The notes beneath the pieces were generated by a model. It saw only the letters and a program-made list of their open reading frames with translations, did no database searches and was not told the DNA's origin. A stretch of DNA of 14,313 bases, taken from NCBI GenBank assembly GCA_964427485.1, contig CAYRUP010000044.1, positions 1 through 14,313 of the forward strand, given 5' to 3'. This DNA is from CAYRUP01 sp964427485 (GTDB lineage: Bacteria; Pseudomonadota; Gammaproteobacteria; DSM-16500). The translations under genes and the position numbers were made by a program. Shown one piece after another: positions 1 to 7,234 of this stretch. Position 1 is the first letter of the stretch, and the number at the start of each line of letters is the position of its first letter.

Positions 1-18
1 ACTAAATTATAATAAGGC

Positions 19-44
19 GATCCTTCGCTGCGCTCAGGATGACA
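19..44 (-). repeat. Interspersed repeat, copy 1 (TGTCATCCTGA type)
   Basis: Read on the minus strand this begins TGTCATCCTGAGCG and ends GAAGGATC. It matches 23 of 26 bases of the copy at 10080-10105. Motifs of this type are common intergenic repeats in many bacteria and do not code for protein. Only one arm is clear here, because the partner arm, if it exists, would lie outside the window or has decayed. Confidence 0.7.
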
Positions 45-227
45 TTTGTTCCTTAACTTGATGCCTATGCCGCCTTCGCGCACCACTGTCCGGCAAATTG
101 GTTTCCTTTATGAACATTCTCACCCGTTAATAGCTCGATCAGGACCCTTTAACTTTCAAGCCTACTATTATACTATTCCATCACTGAACACACGATGTGA
201 TAACTATAAATCCTGGAGCAATAATAC
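45..227. other. Intergenic leader upstream of the lplT-aas fusion
   Basis: I see no credible gene here. The stretch 164-227 is AT-rich and holds possible -10 elements (TATACT near 170, TATAAA near 205), but neither has a convincing -35 at 17 bp, so the promoter is not placed. GGAG at 215-218 lies 9 bases before the ATG at 228 and is the likely ribosome binding site. Confidence 0.5.
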
Positions 228-3200
228 ATGGCAACAAATCAACTTAGTCTATTACAAGTTAGACGGTTTCTGCCTTTGTTTCTTACCCAATTTCTTGGCG
301 CTTTTAACGATAATATTTTTAAAAACGCGCTGGTTATTTTAATTACTTATACACTTGCAACCTCCATGAATTTAAATGCGGAAGTCTTAATTACCTTGGC
401 TGCCGGCATTTTTATTTTGCCATTTTTCCTATTTTCAGCTACTGCGGGTCAACTTTCTGATAAATTTGAAAAATCACGCCTGATACGCTATACCAAAGTG
501 GCTGAAATCATTTTGACCTTAATAGCGGGTGCAGGTTTTTTCTTGCATAGCATCACCCTTTTAATGATTGTGCTATTTTTACTGGGAACTCAAGCCACTT
601 TTTTTGGTCCTATGAAATATTCGATTTTGCCGGATCAATTGCAAGAAAATGAATTAATTGCAGGCAATGCGCTTCTAGAAGCTGGAACGTATCTTGCCAT
701 ATTACTCGGCACGATTATCGGCGGAGTCTTGGCTTCGCTGCATGCGGCTCCTACCTTAATCACGATCACCATTGTGCTCATTTCAGTATTTGGCTATGTG
801 ACTAGCCGCTATATTCCCATTGCGAAGATAGCCGCACCTGACCTTAAATTAAAATTTAATATTGTTGAAGAGACTTCAAACATTATTCGACAGACCATGA
901 AAAATCGCGAATTGGCGCTCGCTATTTTTGGTATTTCATGGTTTTGGTTGGTGGGTGCAACGTACCTTTCACAATTCCCTACTTATGCTAAAGACGTGTT
1001 AGGCGCAGGATCTTCTATTGTGACGCTCTTCCTTACTTTTTTCACAATCGGAATCGGCATTGGCTCGCTCTACTGTAATCGTCTCCTCAAAGGTCGAATC
1101 CATGCAACCTACGTACCACTTGCCGCACTGGGCATGACACTTTTTGCAATCGATCTCGTATTGGCTAGCCAGCATATCGTGACTAAATCGGGCCATTTAA
1201 TGACCCTGACAGAATTTCTCAGTCATTTACAAAACTGGCATGTCTTGTTGGATCTTTTGTTTCTTTCTGCTTGTGGCGGTATCTATGTAGTTCCTCTTTA
1301 TACGATGTTGCAAAATGACAGCGACCCAAGCTATCGTTCACGCGCCATTGCCTGCAACAATATCATAAATGCTTTGTTTATGGTGATAGCTGCCATTGTC
1401 ACCAGCGTTATGCTCTTCCTGCATTTTTCAGTTACGGATGTTTTTGTTTTGATTGCTATTGCAAACCTAGTAGTGGCCATTTACATCTGTAATTTATTAC
1501 CCGATGCATTAGTTAAATCATTTTTAATCTGGTTATTTAAAACATTTTATCGCGTTGAAGTGCGCGGCATCGAAAATTATTACAATGCTGGCAATCGAGT
1601 TTTAATTATATCAAACCATACTTCCTTTTTAGACGCCGCATTAATCGCCGCATTTTTACCGGATAAACTCACTTTCGCCGTTGATTATCAATATGCACAA
1701 AAGGGTTGGGTGAAAATATTATTAAAGTTAGTTAACACATTTCCTGTCGATCCCACTAACTCGATGGCAGCCAAATCCTTGATTGAATATTTACGACGAA
1801 ATAATCGTGTCGTGATTTTTCCCGAAGGACGTATCACTGTCACGGGTGGCTTGATGAAAATTTACGAGGGACCCGGGTTAGTCGCCGATAAAGCACGTGC
1901 TAAATTACTTCCTATTCGAATTGATGGCGCACAATATTCGCCGTTTTCTTATTTAAGAGGCAAAGTCAAAATTCGCTGGTTCCCCAAAATCACGATTACC
2001 ATTTTAGAACCTCGAACATTCGACTTACCTGATTCCATTATGGGTCGTCAACGTAGAGAGCAAATCAGTGAACGACTTTATGACATCATGAGTGATACGA
2101 TGTTTCTGAGTAGTAATATCAAAGAAACTCTATTTCAATCTTTATTGAACGCGAAATCTGTCCACGGCAAAAAGAATATTGTCCTGGAAGATATTGAACG
2201 AAAGCCAATGCATTATCAGCGCTTAATTTTAGGTAGTATTGTATTAGGTCGGCGCATGGCAAAAACCACGCAATCAGGCGAGTATGTCGGTTTATTACTT
2301 CCTAACTCAGTCGGTTGTGTTGTCACATTTTTCGCGCTGCAAGCGCATCATCGCATTCCCGCCATGCTAAATTTTTCAGCCGGAATTCAAAATTTACTGC
2401 TCGCCTGCCGCACTGCGCAAATTAAATATGTTTACACATCGAAACGTTTCATAGAACTTGCTGATCTGCAATCCGTCGCGGATAGTTTAATTGCGGAAGG
2501 AATTAAGCTGATTTATCTTGAAAATGTGCGAGCAGAAATGGGATTAGGAGAGAAATTGCTAGGCACATTATTTTCTTATTTTCCCCAACTTTATTATCGT
2601 TTTTATAATGGCATTAACAAACACAACGAGCATGAATTTCCAACAAAAGCCGCTGTCATTTTATTCACATCCGGCTCTGAAGGCGCGCCAAAAGGTGTTT
2701 TACTCAGTCACGCTAATATTCAGGCAAACCGTTTTCAATTGACAGCGCGTGTTGATTTCAGCCCAGCAGATCGCGTATTTAATGCGCTTCCCATGTTCCA
2801 TGCATTTGGTTTAACAGCTGCAACTATCTTACCGATTGTTTCTGGCATGCGTGTATTCATGTATCCTTCCCCCCTACATTATCGTATTGTGCCTGAAATT
2901 TGTTATGACACGAATTCAACGATTACATTTGGTACTGACACATTTTTATCAGGTTATGCAAAATACGCTCATCCTTATAATTTTTACAGTATTCGTTATA
3001 TTTTTGCTGGCGCTGAAAAATTGCGTGAAGAAACGCGACGTATTTGGATGCAAAAATTTGGCATTCGGTTATTTGAAGGTTATGGCGCAACAGAAGCGTC
3101 TCCTGTTTTATCGACGAATACAGCAATGCAATATAAAGCAGGTACGGTAGGTCGATTATTACCGAGTATCAAATATGAATTACGGCCTGTTGAAGGTATT

Positions 3201-3722
3201 TACGAAGGTGGAAGGCTTTGTATTTCAGGACCGAATATCATGCTTGGTTATATGTTTGCGCATACGCCTGGTGTCATTCAACCTTTAGAGGATGGTTGGC
3301 ATGATACGGGAGATATTGTTTCAATTGATAAAGAAGGTTATATCACCATCAAAGGCCGCGCAAAACGTTTTGCAAAGATAGCGGGTGAAATGGTATCGCT
3401 AGCGGCAATTGAAGATGAAGTTTATCTACTGTGGCCTGAAAATCAGCATGCTATTTTGTATCTGCCGGATCCACGCAAAGGCGAACAACTTATTTTGATT
3501 ACTAACAATAAAAATGCGACGCAGAAACAGATTATCGAACATTTCAAACTGCGTGGTGTCGCTGAAATTGCAATTCCACGTAAGCTACTTATTCTAGAGA
3601 AAATGCCTGTGTTGGGCAGTGGGAAAGTCGACTATCAATCGGTGAAATTTATTTTAGAAACGAATCAAGTGAATGCGGGTGAAACAGAGGAAGAGAAAGA
3701 GGATGAGGATAGTGATTTGTGA
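228..3722 (+). CDS. aas: LplT-Aas fusion: lysophospholipid transporter / 2-acylglycerophosphoethanolamine acyltransferase / acyl-ACP synthetase
   Basis: This 1164-aa inner-membrane protein has three parts. Residues 10-425 are a multi-helix MFS transporter resembling LplT (FNDNIFKNAL at 26-35). Residues 440-600 are a PlsC acyltransferase with the HxxxxD box NHTSFLD (463-469; H464, D469) and FPEG (531-534). Residues 640-1140 are an AMP-forming acyl-ACP/CoA synthetase with the P-loop FTSGSEGAPKG (813-823), GYGATEASP (951-959), DTGD (1026-1029) and a C-terminal GSGK lysine (1133). In E. coli, LplT flips lysophospholipid inward and Aas re-acylates it, as separate proteins; fused forms are known in other bacteria. 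All motifs I looked for are present, so the protein should be active. The last ~20 residues are an acidic tail of Glu and Asp. A thioesterase gene follows. Substrate preference is inferred from the family. Confidence 0.93.
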   Translation: MATNQLSLLQVRRFLPLFLTQFLGAFNDNIFKNALVILITYTLATSMNLNAEVLITLAAGIFILPFFLFSATAGQLSDKFEKSRLIRYTKVAEIILTLIAGAGFFLHSITLLMIVLFLLGTQATFFGPMKYSILPDQLQENELIAGNALLEAGTYLAILLGTIIGGVLASLHAAPTLITITIVLISVFGYVTSRYIPIAKIAAPDLKLKFNIVEETSNIIRQTMKNRELALAIFGISWFWLVGATYLSQFPTYAKDVLGAGSSIVTLFLTFFTIGIGIGSLYCNRLLKGRIHATYVPLAALGMTLFAIDLVLASQHIVTKSGHLMTLTEFLSHLQNWHVLLDLLFLSACGGIYVVPLYTMLQNDSDPSYRSRAIACNNIINALFMVIAAIVTSVMLFLHFSVTDVFVLIAIANLVVAIYICNLLPDALVKSFLIWLFKTFYRVEVRGIENYYNAGNRVLIISNHTSFLDAALIAAFLPDKLTFAVDYQYAQKGWVKILLKLVNTFPVDPTNSMAAKSLIEYLRRNNRVVIFPEGRITVTGGLMKIYEGPGLVADKARAKLLPIRIDGAQYSPFSYLRGKVKIRWFPKITITILEPRTFDLPDSIMGRQRREQISERLYDIMSDTMFLSSNIKETLFQSLLNAKSVHGKKNIVLEDIERKPMHYQRLILGSIVLGRRMAKTTQSGEYVGLLLPNSVGCVVTFFALQAHHRIPAMLNFSAGIQNLLLACRTAQIKYVYTSKRFIELADLQSVADSLIAEGIKLIYLENVRAEMGLGEKLLGTLFSYFPQLYYRFYNGINKHNEHEFPTKAAVILFTSGSEGAPKGVLLSHANIQANRFQLTARVDFSPADRVFNALPMFHAFGLTAATILPIVSGMRVFMYPSPLHYRIVPEICYDTNSTITFGTDTFLSGYAKYAHPYNFYSIRYIFAGAEKLREETRRIWMQKFGIRLFEGYGATEASPVLSTNTAMQYKAGTVGRLLPSIKYELRPVEGIYEGGRLCISGPNIMLGYMFAHTPGVIQPLEDGWHDTGDIVSIDKEGYITIKGRAKRFAKIAGEMVSLAAIEDEVYLLWPENQHAILYLPDPRKGEQLILITNNKNATQKQIIEHFKLRGVAEIAIPRKLLILEKMPVLGSGKVDYQSVKFILETNQVNAGETEEEKEDEDSDL

Positions 3723-3732
3723 GTGTGTGTAG

Positions 3733-3850
3733 ACCCTCATCCCCGACCCTTCTCCCCGCGCATACTGCGCCGGGAGAAGGGAGATAATAACATACATAAA
3801 ACTCCCTTCTCCCGACGCAAAGCGTTGGGAGAAGGGTTGGGGATGAGGGT
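3733..3850. repeat. Nested palindromic intergenic element (~118 bp)
   Basis: The outer arms 3733-3756 (ACCCTCATCCCC...CTTCTCCC) and 3827-3850 are inverted copies of 24 bases with one mismatch. Inside them are two smaller hairpins: TTCTCCC/GGGAGAA around a GCGC-rich centre (about 3750-3779), and CCCTTCTCCC/GGGAGAAGGG (about 3804-3836). This layout is typical of non-autonomous palindromic repeats (REP- or MITE-like) between genes. It lies 10 bases after the aas stop and 25 bases before the thioesterase ATG. It may fold in the transcript and affect read-through, which is inference. The run of T needed for a classic terminator is missing. Confidence 0.85.
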
Positions 3851-3875
3851 GGTCACGTTAATAGGAAATCGACCC

Positions 3876-4298
3876 ATGAAAATCTGGAAAAATGCTATCA
3901 CCCTCGAAGCACTCAATGCCCGAGGGAAAAATACCATGATGGAATACCTCGGTATCGAAATAACAGAAATAGGTGATGACTATCTTGCGGCACGTATGCC
4001 TATTGATCATCGAACACTGCAACCTGTTGGCATCATGCATGGCGGCGCCTCTTGTGTCTTAGCGGAATCGGTTGGAAGCACTGCGGCCAATTGTTGTGTG
4101 GACCAAAGCCAATTTTATTGCGTCGGACTTGATATTAATACCAATCATATTCGATCCATTCGCAATGGTTTTGTCATTGGCACAGCAAAACCTTATCATT
4201 TAGGCCGAACGACGCAAGTATGGAGTATTGAAATTGTAAATGAACATAAACAATTAATTTCAGTTAATCGATTAACGATGGCAGTTTTGTCTAAATAA
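3876..4298 (+). CDS. Hotdog-fold acyl-CoA thioesterase, YdiI/MenI-like (PaaI superfamily)
   Basis: The 140-aa product resembles E. coli YdiI (MenI, 1,4-dihydroxy-2-naphthoyl-CoA thioesterase, 136 aa) along its whole length. It shares an MKIWKNAITLEALNARG-like N-terminus, the HGGAS block followed by LAESVGS that carries the family's catalytic Glu, and HLGRTTQVWSIEI near the C-terminus. I chose the ATG at 3876 because it gives the family N-terminus and has AGGA at 3863-3866. The frame is open back to 3723, but that extension only translates the palindromic element. YdiI-type enzymes also hydrolyse other acyl-CoAs, and no menaquinone genes are in the window. The true substrate is therefore open: menaquinone synthesis, or a link to the acyl-thioester chemistry of the upstream fusion gene. 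Family assignment is firm and physiological role is uncertain. Confidence 0.88.
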   Translation: MKIWKNAITLEALNARGKNTMMEYLGIEITEIGDDYLAARMPIDHRTLQPVGIMHGGASCVLAESVGSTAANCCVDQSQFYCVGLDINTNHIRSIRNGFVIGTAKPYHLGRTTQVWSIEIVNEHKQLISVNRLTMAVLSK

Positions 4299-4345
4299 CT
4301 TCGATTGAGAATTCTTAAATATTAATTAATTTCTAAAGGTGTAAT

Positions 4346-5434
4346 ATGGCGTTTTCAAGAGCCGATGTACGGCAACTTCTCGATAAATATAATAAACTCT
4401 TACGGTTAGAATTGACCGAACAAGAACAAATGGATTTATTTACACTGCAATCGATTGATGAATTAAGGGATATTGCGAGTAATAACGCAATTGAATTTAC
4501 CCATGCTGAAATCATTCAATTAAAGCGTATTTTGAATGAATTTAATAATCCAGTAATCCATAACACATTAAATAAAGTGCCAGCAATTTTAAAACTCATT
4601 ACAAAACTACTCAATCCACCTGCCTTACCCAGAAGAAATTTCAAAATACCCTGGGGCACCATTTTAGGTGCGACTATTGGTTTAGGAGTGGGAGCAATTT
4701 GTTTATTCTTTCCACCTGCAACCATTGCTATTGCAACATTCTTAGCCCTTTCTCCAATCGCAAGCGCTTCTGTCATAATAGCCAGCGGTTTGGCAATTGG
4801 AATAGGTGTGGATGTTGTTCGTCATATTCTGCAAAAAAGAAACAGCATTAAAACAATTTTAACAACCGATACAACCTCCCCTATTCCTTGTCAAAATATT
4901 TATACTTTATTGGAAGAGAAAGAATCTTCCCCCCTCCAAAATTTAAAAAATCAGTTTCGGGCCCGATGTGAAATACCGGGAATATTAGAATGTCCTTTCA
5001 ATTTGGACTATCCAGTCGATCCTATTCTTTTGAATGGTCGTCTTTATGAACGCAAGGATATTCAACTTTATTGCGATAAAAATAAGTTTGACCCATTTAG
5101 GAAGTCAATTGATCCAGCTGATTTAAGTCTTTCTTACAATAAAAATAATGAAAAATTAAAAAAATTAATGAGTGAGTTTAAAGAATATCGCAATGATGTT
5201 TTAAAACAAATAGACAACTTAACCGATGAGAATGTACCGCAAATAGAACAATTAGTTGCTGAATATGTTGCAAAATCAAAGATAATTACTGAAGATTTTT
5301 TGACAAAATTAGTGACTGACCAAAAAAGTGGTTATCAACCTGGACTTTTTAAATCCGTTACTATTCGTATTGAACCTACTGAGGTATTACCACCTCAGCC
5401 TGCGGCTCCCATTAGCCCATCTTATGTAATCTAG
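4346..5434 (+). CDS. Orphan membrane-associated protein with a divergent U-box-like domain; candidate ubiquitin ligase
   Basis: This 362-aa protein was not recognised as a known family overall. An N-terminal helical region (1-95) is followed by a hydrophobic stretch (about 103-152, two likely membrane segments with a Gly-rich first half and FFPP between them). Residues 209-280 then read like a U-box: ECPFNLD (215-221), VDPILLNGRLYERKDI (224-239), DPF (249-251) and DPADL (256-260), ending in a Lys/Leu helix. The order matches the U-box pattern of a C/D-P-hydrophobic start, DPV, G-x-x-Y-[ED]-R, a late DPF and then a helix. U-boxes bind E2 enzymes without zinc; bacterial examples are usually host-directed effectors such as Legionella LubX. 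A charged helical tail (280-330) and a Pro-rich end follow. The start is supported by AAAGGTG five bases before the ATG. Ligase activity and secretion are inference. Confidence 0.65.
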   Translation: MAFSRADVRQLLDKYNKLLRLELTEQEQMDLFTLQSIDELRDIASNNAIEFTHAEIIQLKRILNEFNNPVIHNTLNKVPAILKLITKLLNPPALPRRNFKIPWGTILGATIGLGVGAICLFFPPATIAIATFLALSPIASASVIIASGLAIGIGVDVVRHILQKRNSIKTILTTDTTSPIPCQNIYTLLEEKESSPLQNLKNQFRARCEIPGILECPFNLDYPVDPILLNGRLYERKDIQLYCDKNKFDPFRKSIDPADLSLSYNKNNEKLKKLMSEFKEYRNDVLKQIDNLTDENVPQIEQLVAEYVAKSKIITEDFLTKLVTDQKSGYQPGLFKSVTIRIEPTEVLPPQPAAPISPSYVI

Positions 5435-5455
5435 ATTGATAAATGGATGAACTAA

Positions 5456-6112
5456 TTGCATTCTAGCGTCTTTTTGAATATCGTTTGGCAACTGTTCCGA
5501 GGCGTCGGAGAGACCATTCTCGTAACGGTATCTTGTTTCCTAACGGGTACCGTGGTGGGTCTCATTATGGTTGGTTTGCGTAGCTTAAATTTTCCTGGGT
5601 TATCGAGTTTAGTCGATGCATTTACTTTTATTTTTCGCGGCGTCCCAGTCTTAGTACTCGTTTTTTTAGTCTATTTTGGTTTTCCTGGAATAGGATTAAA
5701 AATTCCACCTTTATTGGCAATGAATTTAAGCCTCGGTCTGGTGGTTGGCGCTTATTTATCTGAGGTATTTCGCGGCGCTTTACTGTCAATTGATTCTGCA
5801 GAATTGCTTGCAGCGGAAGCTTCCGGCATGAGCACACTGCAAAGACTTATTTATATCGAATTACCGCAAATGTTGCGTTTTGCTTTTCCTGGAATGGTTA
5901 ATGAATTTACCTCAACACTTAAAAATTCCCCTTTTGCTTATACGATTGGTATTTCTGAAATAACCAGTCATGCAGTCGCTCTGACAGCAACCATAAATTA
6001 TAGTCTTTACATTTATCTGATTCTCGGCGTTTTCTATTTTCTTATCTACCGAATCTGTTTATTTTGCATGAAATCAGTAGAAGAAAAATTTAAGTGGGAT
6101 ACCAATAAATGA
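5456..6112 (+). CDS. Polar amino-acid ABC transporter permease (HisM/GlnP/ArtQ type), possibly damaged at its start
   Basis: This is an inner-membrane subunit of an amino-acid importer. The 218-aa frame has about five hydrophobic segments and the permease EAA loop (SAELLAAEASGMSTLQ at 114-129, continuing to LPQML), which docks on the ATPase. Length is normal for the family. The start is doubtful: the frame opens with TTG at 5456, preceded by GGATGA at 5445-5450. A nearby ATG at 5443 reads MDELIAF and then hits TAG; removing one T at 5463-5464 would join it to this frame. It may therefore be a TTG start or a one-base frameshift. The stop overlaps the ATG of the next gene (ATGA at 6109-6112), as expected for coupled operon genes. 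Because the ATPase partner is destroyed, this copy is probably non-functional unless another ATPase serves it. Confidence 0.8.
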   Translation: MHSSVFLNIVWQLFRGVGETILVTVSCFLTGTVVGLIMVGLRSLNFPGLSSLVDAFTFIFRGVPVLVLVFLVYFGFPGIGLKIPPLLAMNLSLGLVVGAYLSEVFRGALLSIDSAELLAAEASGMSTLQRLIYIELPQMLRFAFPGMVNEFTSTLKNSPFAYTIGISEITSHAVALTATINYSLYIYLILGVFYFLIYRICLFCMKSVEEKFKWDTNK

Positions 6113-6455
6113 AACTGATTCAAATACAAAACCTAGTAAAAAAATTCGATCAAAAAGAAGTACTCTCGGGTATCAATTAGCTTTGGCGCGTGCGTTAGCA
6201 ATGGATCCAGAAATTATTATTTTTGATGAACCTACTTCGGCATTAGATCCGGTGATGACTCGAGAAGTTGCTCAGTTAATTAATAAATTGCGCGATGAAA
6301 ATGTAACGGTTATTTGCGTTACGCATGATATTTCATTAGCCGAGCAAATTTCAGATCAAATCGCATTTCTGGATCATGGCAAAATTAAAACTGAAGATAC
6401 TATCGCTTCTCTAAAAAGAAGTGCAGACCCCGATATTAGCCAGTTTTTTAGGTAG
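6109..6455 (+). pseudogene. ABC transporter ATPase remnant with internal deletion (amino-acid importer)
   Basis: The 5' end codes MKLIQIQNLVKKFDQKEVL and then stops at TAG (6178-6180), about 23 codons in. In another frame the sequence resumes with YQLALARALAMDPEI, the tail of the ABC signature helix. Walker B with the D-loop (IIIFDEPTSALDP) and the H-loop (VTHD) follow, running to 6455. Intact relatives are about 240-250 aa; here some 115-125 codons are gone, including Walker A, the Q-loop and most of the LSGGQ motif, and the frame changes at the join. The product could not bind ATP normally. The gene overlaps the upstream permease by four bases and is followed two bases later by the second permease, so the operon layout is preserved. 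A short open frame from 6183 is the surviving 3' part, not a gene in its own right. Confidence 0.88.
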
Positions 6456-6457
6456 CT

Positions 6458-7121
6458 ATGGAAAACCTGATTTTATTTAAAAAAGATTTAATTGAAAACT
6501 TGCCCTTAATCGTATCTGGTTTGGGAAACACCTTACAATTGGCATTGGTCATCACAAATCACGGGGTTATTGGGTGGTATCGTCATTTTATATTTTACGA
6601 TTAGTAAATATTCGATCGTGCGGCGAATGACTGCGGCCTATATTTCATTTTTTATTGGCACACCCTTATTGGTTTTGTTATTTCTGATTTATTATGGATT
6701 ACCGGAGTATGGCTTTGGTCCATCTGCATTTATGGTCGCGGTCATTTGTTTTACATTAAATGTTTCTGCCTATAATGCCACTTATTTGAGTACTGCCTAT
6801 CGTGGTCTTGATCAGAGTGAATTAGAAGCAGCTAAAGCCCAAGGGTTTAGTGATTTTCAAATCTATCGTTTGATTACCTTGCCGCAAGTTTTACGTACCT
6901 CCGTACCCGCACTCACGAATCAAGCCATTGGTAACTTAAAAGATACGGCTATCGTTTTTTTGATTGGCTATACGGATTTCTTTGCACGCATCCAAAGTAT
7001 TGCTGCCGATAATTTTCAATTTTTCAATGCGTATTTGTTTGCGGCTGTGGTCTATCTTATTATGGTTTCGCTGATTGTAATCGCTGCTCGCTGGATAGAA
7101 CGTCATATCAAACGTTTTTGA
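6458..7121 (+). pseudogene. Second amino-acid ABC transporter permease, broken by a one-base frameshift
   Basis: From the ATG at 6458 the frame reads MENLILFKKDLIENLPLIV, then GNTLQLALVIT, a normal permease N-terminus, before going out of frame near 6556 and ending at TAG (6602-6604). The rest of the protein (LLGGIVILYF onward, EAA loop QSELEAAKAQGFSDFQIYRL, then LPQVLRTSVPAL) lies in the +1-shifted frame up to 7121. Removing one A from the AAA at 6556-6558 joins the two parts as VITITGLLGG, with natural sequence across the join and about 220 residues in total. The lesion is therefore a single-base insertion (or a sequencing error). No typical slippery heptamer supports programmed frameshifting. 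Its partners are the upstream permease and the ATPase remnant. The substrate was probably arginine, histidine, glutamine or a similar amino acid, from family resemblance only. Confidence 0.85.
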
Positions 7122-7225
7122 TATTGTCTAAAATTTTACCGAATTTTAATATTTCCTTAAGCTTTCCTGTGTAAATTTGCAGGGTTGTTTTGTATTAAAA
7201 TAAATCAAATTATTAAAAAATAGAC

Positions 7226-7229
7226 GAGG
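7226..7229 (+). promoter_or_regulatory. Ribosome binding site GAGG deciding the start of the 286-aa orphan
   Basis: GAGG lies five bases before the GTG at 7235, which is ideal spacing. It would overlap a GTG start at 7229, so 7235 is the better start. An ATG at 7233 is in another frame and reaches a stop after about 30 codons. Confidence 0.5.
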
Positions 7230-7234
7230 TGAAT

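Noticed and set aside
46..342. 98-codon open frame overlapping the start of the aas fusion
   Set aside because: It lies across a repeat, a leader and the real gene in another frame, and its product has no recognisable features.
3723..3875. N-terminal extension of the thioesterase (about 51 residues)
   Set aside because: It translates only the palindromic element; homologues start at the ATG at 3876.
6183..6455. Stand-alone 90-aa Walker B protein
   Set aside because: It starts in the middle of the ABC signature helix with no ribosome site, so it is the 3' part of the broken ATPase gene.
6550..6570. Programmed ribosomal frameshift in the second permease
   Set aside because: I see no slippery heptamer and no clear downstream pseudoknot, and the partner ATPase is already dead, so simple decay explains it better.
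7130..7150. AAAATT/AATTTT hairpin after the transporter operon as a terminator
   Set aside because: The stem is six A-T pairs only and no T-run follows; it is too weak to call.
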